Origin: Candidatus Portnoybacteria bacterium CG02_land_8_20_14_3_00_45_8
GTDB lineage: Bacteria; Patescibacteriota; Minisyncoccia; Portnoybacterales; GWB1-42-6
Direction of reading: 5' to 3'
DNA length: 6,831 nucleotides
NCBI GenBank assembly: GCA_002780785.1
Contig: PEUE01000001.1
Span: 1 to 6,831, forward strand
The notes under the pieces were generated by a model. That model saw only the letters and a list, made by a program, of their open reading frames with translations. It had not been told where the DNA came from and searched no databases. Positions 1 through 4,888 of this stretch are shown here, piece by piece; positions within the stretch are counted from its first letter, which is position 1, and the number at the start of each line of letters is the position of its first letter. Position numbers and translations under genes: made by a program.

Positions 1-78
1 CTTAATTTGCTGTATTTCATGGCCTTTCTAGGACATTATATCAAAATTTCCTAGACAAGACCCTTAAATAAATACGGA

Positions 79-312
79 GTGAGGTTGAGGCAAAGAGATG
101 GTATTTTTGACCATATCACATATTCAATACCTCAAAGCCAAAAAGATTGCATTTTAATCGGTGTTCGTTATAAAAAGAAAGATAGCACTTTTACGGAAGA
201 CCACTTTTTATTCCCAAAAAATTTTTGCATCAGAAAATTTTATAAGAGACAAATTGAGCAAGTTTTACCAGAATACAAGGAAACGCATAAAAAACAATCT
301 GATTTTTATTAA
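79..312 (+). CDS. Hypothetical small protein, weakly supported
   Basis: I do not recognise this ORF. It could encode up to 78 codons from GTG at 79. TTG at 85 is the better start, because a GGAG (76-79) lies about 5 nt upstream of it and GTG 79 overlaps that GGAG. There is no in-frame ATG. The product is basic and aromatic-rich, with many Lys, Phe and Tyr, and shows no signal peptide, membrane segment or known motif. It is visibly AT-richer than the minus-strand genes and is the only plus-strand candidate, convergent with miaA. A stop at 52-54 limits upstream extension, so it could also be the tail of a decayed gene. An attC-like hairpin begins about 27 nt after its stop, which fits the layout of a gene cassette but does not prove it. 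It may not be expressed. Confidence 0.33.
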   Translation: MRLRQRDGIFDHITYSIPQSQKDCILIGVRYKKKDSTFTEDHFLFPKNFCIRKFYKRQIEQVLPEYKETHKKQSDFY

Positions 313-338
313 AGAAAATATTTTTAATTTAATAATTT

Positions 339-407
339 GCTATCTCCGCCCAAATTTTTGTTCTGTTTCACTGCACAAAAACTTCGGATGATGCCGATAC
401 GTTAGGC
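339..407 (+). other. Imperfect long hairpin with terminal GTTAGGC (attC-like, incomplete)
   Basis: Bases 352-361 pair with 375-384 (9 of 10, one A-C mismatch) around a 13-nt loop. Bases 339-348 pair with 385-394 in 9 pairs with two single bulged bases (341 and 389), and CCC (349-351) bulges between the two helices. Six bases after the stem comes GTTAGGC (401-407), which fits the attC R' consensus GTTRRRY. Integron attC sites have this shape: bulged stem, variable loop, R' box. No matching RYYYAAC (R'') box is found upstream, where the sequence is plain AT-rich. It is therefore either a decayed or incomplete attC, or an unrelated hairpin. No integrase gene is in view. Confidence 0.3.
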
Positions 408-440
408 GAAATCGCTCGCTCCGTTCGCTCTTTTTGTACA
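372..440. repeat. Inverted repeat enclosing two small hairpins
   Basis: Arms 372-381 and 431-440 pair in 9 of 10 positions. The 49-nt interior can form TCGG/CCGA (384-387 with 394-397) and GCGAA/TTCGC (406-410 with 424-428). This fold uses the same 375-381 bases as the attC-like hairpin, so the two exclude each other. The GC-rich core (about 401-460) contrasts with the AT-rich flank on its left. It is not recognisable as a known RNA family, and no function is assigned. Confidence 0.35.
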
Positions 441-495
441 ATGGGCGGCGGTTCCCGCAGTTGGCTCTGTTGAGATAATTGATGAGAGAAGAATT

Positions 496-531
496 TTAAA
501 CACTTTTAAGCGATAGCGTAAAAGTGTTTAA
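496..531 (-). terminator. 13-bp perfect hairpin after miaA; probable terminator of the miaB-miaA transcript
   Basis: Bases 496-508 and 519-531 are perfect inverse complements (13 bp) around a 10-nt loop, 22 nt beyond the miaA stop. The stem is AT-rich (arm TTAAACACTTTTA). On the minus strand it is followed by AAATTCTTCT, so the U-tract is poor. On the plus strand it is followed by TTTAATTT. Its position between convergent genes suggests a bidirectional terminator. A simple palindromic repeat is the alternative. Confidence 0.5.
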
Positions 532-552
532 TTTAAGGCGATGTCTGCGCGT

Positions 553-1506
553 TTATTTTAGAAATTTTTTGACGATATTTTCCGCTTGGCGTTCGTTTTT
601 TATCCAACGGATTTGCCCGTTGCGATTAAACCAAGTCATCTGGCGTTTGGCGTAATGTTCAGTGTCTTTTTGCAGGCGAGCCGTCATTTCTTGGTAGCTT
701 AATTTATCCTGAGCTTGTCGAAGGGTCTTTTTTTGCAGATATCTGGCTAGCCACCGATATTCTAAACCAAAGCCATCTAGCCGTTTCCAAGAAAGACCTT
801 GCGCGTGCAATTTTTTTACTTCGGCCAGCATGCCTTGTTTTAAACGTTTTTCCAGCCGGATTTTTATGCGCCGCGCCAAAATTTCTGGCGCGATTTCTAT
901 ACCTAAGAATAAGATATTTTTTGCCGGCGCGTTTTTGAGACGGGGGATTGGTTGACCGGTGGTTTTAATTATTTCCAACGCCCGAATTAAACGGCGCCGA
1001 TTAAAGCAGTCAATATTTTTGGCGCGGCGCGGGTCAAGCTTTTTCAGCTGTTGATAGAGCTTGGGTGTTGATAATTTTTCTAGTTGCGCCCGCAGCTTGA
1101 GGTTTGGTTTAACTTTCGGAAGAGCCAGGTTGTCCGTCAGCGCCTGGATATAAAAACCGGTGCCGCCGCAGATTATTGGGAGCTTATTTTGGCGGTGAAT
1201 TTTTTTAATTGTCGCTTGCGCTAATTTTTTATATTGAGCTGCAGTAAAACGTCGTTTGGGTGAAGCGACATCTAATAAATAATGCGGCACGCCCCGCATT
1301 TCTTTTTTAGTAATTTTGCCGCTGCCCAAGTTCATACCTTGGTAGACCTGCCGTGAGTCAGCGGAGATAATCTCGGCTCCTCGGATTCCGAATTTTTTTT
1401 GGGCTTGCCCTGAGCTTAGTCGAAGGGCCAGCGCCACGGCCAAATCGGATTTACCAGAAGAGGTCGGGCCGAGCACCACAATAATTTTTTCGGATTTATT
1501 TTTCAT
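553..1506 (-). CDS. miaA: tRNA dimethylallyltransferase MiaA
   Basis: Transfers the dimethylallyl group from dimethylallyl pyrophosphate to N6 of A37 in tRNAs reading UNN codons, making i6A37, the substrate of MiaB. Visible in the 317-residue product: P-loop GPTSSGKS (13-20), EIISADSRQVYQGMNLGSGK (45-64) with the conserved Asp and the Q-V-Y segment, GGTGFYIQAL (114-123), NRRRLIRALEI (169-179), and the C-terminal YAKRQMTWF (285-293). Length is near the family norm of about 300. The surplus lies in two in-frame insertions carrying the same short DNA repeat: residues about 31-43, between the P-loop helix and EIISADS, and about 259-268, before SYQEMT. The ATG lies inside the end of miaB (11-nt overlap), implying translational coupling. 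AAGG sits only about 3 nt before the ATG, so a Shine-Dalgarno is doubtful. The stop is TAA and a hairpin follows. Confidence 0.97.
   Translation of the reverse strand: MKNKSEKIIVVLGPTSSGKSDLAVALALRLSSGQAQKKFGIRGAEIISADSRQVYQGMNLGSGKITKKEMRGVPHYLLDVASPKRRFTAAQYKKLAQATIKKIHRQNKLPIICGGTGFYIQALTDNLALPKVKPNLKLRAQLEKLSTPKLYQQLKKLDPRRAKNIDCFNRRRLIRALEIIKTTGQPIPRLKNAPAKNILFLGIEIAPEILARRIKIRLEKRLKQGMLAEVKKLHAQGLSWKRLDGFGLEYRWLARYLQKKTLRQAQDKLSYQEMTARLQKDTEHYAKRQMTWFNRNGQIRWIKNERQAENIVKKFLK
708..725 (-). repeat. Copy 1 of the CCTGAGCTT-GTCGAAGGG repeat, inside miaA
   Basis: The plus strand reads CCTGAGCTTGTCGAAGGG. On the miaA sense strand it is translated as part of TLRQAQDK (residues 261-268), a stretch with no counterpart in ordinary MiaA. 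The imperfect palindrome has AGGG/CCCT-type ends and AGCT and TCGA cores. It has the same orientation as the copy at 1408-1427. From memory, repeats of this type are widespread in some uncultivated bacterial genomes. Confidence 0.75.
1408..1427 (-). repeat. Copy 2 of the repeat, inside miaA
   Basis: The plus strand reads CCCTGAGCTTAGTCGAAGGG. It equals the 708-725 copy with one extra A after CTT and a complete CCCT end. Translated within miaA it gives LRLSSGQA (residues 28-35). The extra base shifts the reading of its second half relative to copy 1, so the same DNA yields SSGQA here and QAQD there. The gene stays open because the total inserted length keeps the frame. Confidence 0.75.
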
Positions 1507-2692
1507 GACCTTTTAGCCCCCAGGCAGTAGTGCTGATTATTTTTGCATCAATTATATCGCCGCATTTTAATTTTTCGGTCGGCAGCTTAACGTCTTTATT
1601 GGTAATGGTTTTGCCAAAAGCAAAATCTTTATCGGTGCTGGTTATTAAAACCTTAATTGCTTGGCCAGCGTATTTTTTATTGAGTCGAGTGGCGGTTTGT
1701 TTAAGAAGCTGATTGATTGCCTGCGCTCGGCGTTTTTTTTCGCACTGGGGAATGCTATCGGCGAGCTTAGCCGCGGCCGTGCCTTGCCGCGGCGAATAGC
1801 GGGCAAAATATATCATATCAAATTTTATTTCTTTGATGAGCCGGAGAGTGTTTTGAAATTGCTTGATGGTTTCGCCGGGAAAGCCGACAATAATGTCGGT
1901 GGAAATGGCCAGCGGCGGCCAGGCAGGGCGATGTTTTTTGAAATCCAGTCGAAGTTTTTTAATCAAATTTTTATAATGAGCCACGCTGTAGTGGCGATTC
2001 ATGGCGCGCAGAATTTTATCATCGCCGCTCTGAATTGGAAGGTGAATATAGGGTGTAATTTTTTGACAGCGAGCCATAGTAGTAATAAGTTCATCCGACA
2101 TATCTTTGGGGTGAGAAGTGATAAATGTTAGCCAAAAATTGCCCGGCAGGTTGTTGATTGTTTTGAGAAGCCGGGGGAAATTTATTTTTTTGTCTCGGTA
2201 TGAATTAACATTCTGTCCCAGCAGAATTATTTCTTTAGCGCCTTTTTTGAGCAATGATTTAATCTCGGCCACGATAGTTTTGGCGGGGCGTGATTTTTCG
2301 CGCCCGCGCGTGAAAGGGACCACGCAGTAGGAACAGAAATTGTTGCAGCCGGTCATCACCGGCAAAAAAGCACTGAATTTATTTTGGCGCAACGGAGTTA
2401 GATTAAAATAATCATCCGGATACCAAAAAGGAATATTATCGGCCGTTAATCTTTTTTTATCATTTGGCAGGAGACAGCCGGCCACCGCGATTTTTTTATC
2501 GCGGAATTTTTCAACTTGGCCGAAAACGCGATGCACGGCGCTTTGTCGGACCGAGCAGGCGTTAATCACAATTAAGTCCGCCGCGGTAGCAGTTTTAGCT
2601 GATTGATGGCCGGCTCGTTTGAGCTTGGCCGCAATTTTTTCCGAGTCAGAGTAGTTCATCTGACATCCAAATGTAAGGATAAAATATTTCAT
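1496..2692 (-). CDS. miaB: tRNA-2-methylthio-N6-dimethylallyladenosine synthase MiaB
   Basis: A radical SAM methylthiotransferase that converts i6A37 to ms2i6A37 with two [4Fe-4S] clusters, acting after MiaA. Visible in 398 residues: an N-terminal UPF0004 domain with Cys10 (TFGCQMN), Cys46 (NACSVR) and Cys73 (AGCL) as ligands of the auxiliary cluster. The radical SAM triad CNNFCSYC gives Cys116, Cys120 and Cys123, followed by VVPFTRGREKSRP, which is MiaB-like rather than RimO-like. LGQNVNSY (158-165), SHPKDMSDEL and HLPIQSGDDKILRAMNR (217-233) follow, then DIIVGFPGET and a C-terminal TRAM domain (about 335-395). It is shorter than the usual 430-450 residues. Cys73 lies closer to Cys46 than in typical members, so part of the N-terminal domain is trimmed. 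The start is ATG 2692 without a Shine-Dalgarno. The stop overlaps miaA. A duplicated start region lies just upstream. Confidence 0.96.
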   Translation of the reverse strand: MKYFILTFGCQMNYSDSEKIAAKLKRAGHQSAKTATAADLIVINACSVRQSAVHRVFGQVEKFRDKKIAVAGCLLPNDKKRLTADNIPFWYPDDYFNLTPLRQNKFSAFLPVMTGCNNFCSYCVVPFTRGREKSRPAKTIVAEIKSLLKKGAKEIILLGQNVNSYRDKKINFPRLLKTINNLPGNFWLTFITSHPKDMSDELITTMARCQKITPYIHLPIQSGDDKILRAMNRHYSVAHYKNLIKKLRLDFKKHRPAWPPLAISTDIIVGFPGETIKQFQNTLRLIKEIKFDMIYFARYSPRQGTAAAKLADSIPQCEKKRRAQAINQLLKQTATRLNKKYAGQAIKVLITSTDKDFAFGKTITNKDVKLPTEKLKCGDIIDAKIISTTAWGLKGHEK

Positions 2693-2704
2693 ATGTTTAT
2701 AGAT

Positions 2705-2776
2705 TCATCCCCGCCCCGTGGTCGCCGCAGGCGACTTTATGGGGTGGCAGCCATAGGTGATAATAAAGTATTTCAT
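2705..2776 (-). pseudogene. Truncated second copy of the miaB 5' end
   Basis: ATG at 2776 opens a 23-codon ORF beginning MKYFIITYGCH, matching MKYFILTFGCQ at the start of miaB. Over the first 32 nt the two copies agree at 24 positions. Six of the eight differences are third-codon positions, and the two amino acid changes (I/L and Y/F) are conservative. After codon 11 similarity ends and the frame runs through a GC-rich palindrome to TGA (2707-2705). The copy is in the same frame as miaB, 28 codons upstream of its ATG. It lacks all catalytic parts, so it is a relic or at most a leader peptide. No Shine-Dalgarno precedes it. Confidence 0.65.
2711..2747. repeat. GC-rich palindrome between the two miaB starts
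   Basis: The inner stem GTCGCC (2721-2726) and GGCGAC (2730-2735) has a 3-nt loop. The outer stem CCGCCCC (2711-2717) pairs with GGGGTGG (2741-2747), including one G-T. The unpaired GTG and TTTAT lie between the stems. It is far more GC-rich than its surroundings and looks like a REP-type element. In the miaB transcript it would form a stable hairpin ending about 18 nt before the ATG, so it may also affect translation of miaB. Confidence 0.7.
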
Positions 2777-2794
2777 GTTTGTTTACTCTAATAC

Positions 2795-2828
2795 AAAAAA
2801 GCCCCTTTTTCAAGCGAAAAGGGGCTTT
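2795..2828 (-). terminator. Strong intrinsic terminator after the Gmad2-domain gene
   Basis: AAAGCCCCTTTT (2798-2809) pairs perfectly with 2817-2828 (12 bp) around a 7-nt loop. On the minus strand the stem runs directly into six T (2800-2795). It lies 22 nt beyond the stop of the Gmad2-domain gene and closes the thrS-side transcription unit, so miaB-miaA need their own promoter or readthrough. No convincing promoter was found between this terminator and miaB. Confidence 0.92.
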
Positions 2829-2849
2829 GGCGGTTAAATCGGAGGGGGA

Positions 2850-3332
2850 TTAATTCTTGAAGGTAACCGGAATAGATAATTTATAGGTTTCGGTTTTGTC
2901 TTTACTATTTAGCCGAAAAATTTCAAGTGTGCCTTTGCTGATGGTGGGTTTTTTGTATGCTAGGTTGATTGAAAAAGGAACCGGCCTCTGGCTGCTTTTG
3001 ACCGAAATAACGCTTTCGCCCAGAGTGAGGCCCTTGGTGTCTTTAAGCCGAGCCCTTAATGTTCCGCCTGTTATAGCAGCTCGGCCTTCAATGGTCACGG
3101 GATTGCTAATATTTGCATTGGTCTTAGGGGACTCAATTTTGATGATTTTATTTTCCAGCGGCTTGGCTAATTTAACAGCATCAATACCGATGGCCTCTTC
3201 TTCCGTTTGAACTTGGTTTATACACCAGAGCAGGAAACCAAAAAAAGATACTGCTACCAGAGCGATAAGCAACAGGCGGCCGATGTTCATTTTTTTGCCA
3301 AACTTGTTGAAATTGAATTTTGATTTAGACAT
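2850..3332 (-). CDS. Membrane-anchored protein with Gmad2-like immunoglobulin domain
   Basis: A 160-residue protein with a basic N-terminus (KSKFNFNKFGKK), one hydrophobic segment (about 18-38) and a short acidic linker. A beta-rich extracytoplasmic domain follows (about 66-157). The domain opens with IESPKTNANISNPVTIEGRA and ends with LSIPVTF, the layout of the Gmad2 domain (PF10648) found in bacterial surface and spore-germination-associated proteins. That match is from memory of the family pattern. Cys37 lies in the membrane segment without a lipobox, so a signal anchor is more likely than a lipoprotein. ATG 3332 is preferred over TTG 3344, which would only add MHHH. No Shine-Dalgarno is seen at either. 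It has its own likely promoter and a strong terminator. The role is unknown; such domains are thought to bind cell-wall or surface partners. Confidence 0.78.
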   Translation of the reverse strand: MSKSKFNFNKFGKKMNIGRLLLIALVAVSFFGFLLWCINQVQTEEEAIGIDAVKLAKPLENKIIKIESPKTNANISNPVTIEGRAAITGGTLRARLKDTKGLTLGESVISVKSSQRPVPFSINLAYKKPTISKGTLEIFRLNSKDKTETYKLSIPVTFKN

Positions 3333-3372
3333 GTGATGATGCAATTAGCGCGATTAATATTTTATTGCTTTA

Positions 3373-3381
3373 AGTATAACA
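3373..3381 (-). promoter_or_regulatory. Extended -10 promoter for the Gmad2-domain gene
   Basis: The minus strand reads TGTTATACT: a TGn extension (3381-3379) followed by the -10 hexamer TATACT (3378-3373). No good -35 is present at 16-18 nt, which is tolerated with an extended -10. A start of transcription near 3366 would give a leader of about 34 nt before ATG 3332. The site lies within the 72-nt gap after the mannosyltransferase gene, just downstream of a T7 run. Confidence 0.5.
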
Positions 3382-3397
3382 AAAAAATCGGTCTTGG

Positions 3398-3406
3398 TTA
3401 TCCACA
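3398..3406 (+). promoter_or_regulatory. Perfect DnaA-box consensus, isolated
   Basis: TTATCCACA matches the strong DnaA box exactly. It lies about 20 nt upstream of the extended -10 on the minus strand, where a -35 region would be. No second box was noticed in the window, so it does not mark an origin. It could be a DnaA regulatory site or chance. Confidence 0.3.
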
Positions 3407-3416
3407 CAAACATTGG

Positions 3417-4865
3417 TCAATTTAAAAATTGGATGAGATGTAATTCTAATTGATTGATGGCTGGCGGAAGGGGGAGGCCGTAAGAAAAGGGGAGGGTGAT
3501 GAAAAAAGATAGAGCAATTAACGCGATTAAGATTGAGATAAAAGCTTTGTCGGTGCGCCATTTTTTGCCCAGCCATAGACCAAAAAGCAGAATAGCAAAA
3601 GTGGCGGATGGCAGATAGTGGTATAAAAATGATACGCGTTTAACCAGAATAAAAGGCAGAAGATTAGCGAGATACCCCAGGATTAAAATATAAAAGATTG
3701 GCTCCAGCGCGCGTCGGCCTTTTTTGCTTAAGGTCTGGAACAGCAGAAAGATGATTAAGGCGGCCGACAGCCACCAAAGGGCTGGATTGCCGATAAAATA
3801 TATTTTGGCCGAGGATTGGGGCACGTCCGAATTCCAGTAATAAACCGGTTTGTGGTCCAGCGGCCAGCCGTACCAACGGCTGCCAAAGGGGTGGTCGGCG
3901 GACAGAGTTGAATTATACTGCCACATTTTTTGGTTTAGCTCGGTAAATTTTTGCCAAAAAGTCAGCGGTTCATCATAATTTTGCGCGCCGTATTTTAATT
4001 CTTGTTGAAATGTCCAGCTCATAAAAGCGTCGCCCGGACCGGAGTGCGGCAGGAGTTGGAAGTGGACGGAGAAAGGAATAAGATAAACAAAAAATCCAAT
4101 TACCACAATAATGACCAATCCCACTAAGGACTCTCTGGTAATAATTTTCCGACGGAATTCGTTTAACGGACTTAAATAACCGGCTAACCGCCGGCTGCCA
4201 ATTTTTATAAATAAAACCACGCCGATAATGCCAATGGTGGCCAAGCCCGTCCATTTAATGGAAATGGTCAGGCCAAAGAAAATTGCGGTCAGCGTCAAAT
4301 AGCTCCACCATTTAACGCCGAAACTTTTTTGACGCTGATATAAAAAGAAAAAACAAAAGGCCAGAATTTCAAAAAAGAGCATAAATATATCCACCAGAAT
4401 GAATTTTGATTGTACCAAAAAAGCGTTATCCAGCAATATTAAAAAGCCGGCAATCAGCGCGGCGGCTTTATTGCGGCTGATAAGCCAGGCCAGCCACGAA
4501 AAAGCTAAAACAAAAAGTCCGCCAAAAAAGGCGGGGAGAAAGCGTAAAATAAAAAGCGTCTTAGCCGGAATCGCTTCGCCAATTTTATCAAAGGTTATAC
4601 CCCGTACCGAACCGTTAGGTTCTGGTACTGGGGCAAAAATGGGGTTCACGCCTGTAAGCTTGGCGAAGCCGGCAATCATTAATTTTCCCAGCGGCGGATG
4701 AATGTCAAAATAATACCGGCCCGTAAAATAGGCGCCAACAAACTTGCCAAAGTGCACTTCGTCAAAAACAACTTGCGAGGGGTAGCTTAAAAAGGCGAAG
4801 TGAAGAGTGAAAGCTAAAATGGCGAGGGCAATAAATGGCCAAGAGATTTTGAGAAGTTTTTTCAT
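3417..4865 (-). CDS. GT39-family protein O-mannosyltransferase (PMT-like)
   Basis: A polytopic membrane glycosyltransferase of 482 residues. PMT enzymes transfer mannose from a polyprenyl-phosphate donor to Ser or Thr of exported proteins on the outer face of the membrane. Seen here: the catalytic acidic pair in VVFDEVHFGKF (Asp35, Glu36), FDIHPPLGKL (53-62), LLDNAFLVQSKFILVD (144-159), GLTISIKWTGL (198-208), the SGPGDAFMS loop (275-283), HPFGSRWYGWPL (325-336) and FLYHYLPS (413-420) in the C-terminal PMT_4TMC-type part. About 10-11 hydrophobic helices are apparent. As in bacterial PMTs, no MIR domain separates the halves. It starts 23 nt after thrS with no Shine-Dalgarno and is probably co-transcribed. 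The family call is firm. The sugar and the protein substrates are inferred from the family, and a different hexose donor cannot be excluded. Confidence 0.88.
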   Translation of the reverse strand: MKKLLKISWPFIALAILAFTLHFAFLSYPSQVVFDEVHFGKFVGAYFTGRYYFDIHPPLGKLMIAGFAKLTGVNPIFAPVPEPNGSVRGITFDKIGEAIPAKTLFILRFLPAFFGGLFVLAFSWLAWLISRNKAAALIAGFLILLDNAFLVQSKFILVDIFMLFFEILAFCFFFLYQRQKSFGVKWWSYLTLTAIFFGLTISIKWTGLATIGIIGVVLFIKIGSRRLAGYLSPLNEFRRKIITRESLVGLVIIVVIGFFVYLIPFSVHFQLLPHSGPGDAFMSWTFQQELKYGAQNYDEPLTFWQKFTELNQKMWQYNSTLSADHPFGSRWYGWPLDHKPVYYWNSDVPQSSAKIYFIGNPALWWLSAALIIFLLFQTLSKKGRRALEPIFYILILGYLANLLPFILVKRVSFLYHYLPSATFAILLFGLWLGKKWRTDKAFISILIALIALSFFITLPFSYGLPLPPAINQLELHLIQFLN

Positions 4866-4888
4866 TTTTGCTATGGGCGAGCAATAAA

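Noticed and set aside
27..55. Inverted repeat TCTAGGA / TCCTAGA with a 15-nt spacer
   Set aside because: Arms of 7 bp in AT-rich DNA with no clear promoter nearby; too weak to call an operator.
372..460. Structured small RNA or rRNA remnant
   Set aside because: Several short GC stems can be drawn, but no conserved RNA motif is recognisable and alternative folds compete.
1661..2131. Plus-strand ORF of 156 codons
   Set aside because: It is wholly antisense to miaB, whose motifs are intact. The translation shows no family pattern and follows from the base composition of the opposite strand.
2692..2776. MiaB with an N-terminal extension by reading TGA (2707-2705) as glycine, as in Gracilibacteria and Absconditabacteria
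   Set aside because: The other genes show no in-frame TGA needing recoding, and the extension would repeat the MKYFI start rather than add a sensible domain.
2896..3210. Plus-strand ORF of 104 codons
   Set aside because: Antisense to the Gmad2-domain gene, which has its own promoter and terminator. The hydrophobic translation is a by-product of the opposite strand.
3333..3344. TTG start for the Gmad2-domain protein (adding MHHH)
   Set aside because: ATG 3332 gives a normal basic signal-anchor N-terminus; TTG is rarer and has no Shine-Dalgarno to support it.
3416..3430. Palindrome CAATTT-AA-AAATTG over the mannosyltransferase stop as a terminator
   Set aside because: A 2-nt spacer leaves no workable loop, and no T-tract follows directly; the T7 run further on has no stem before it.
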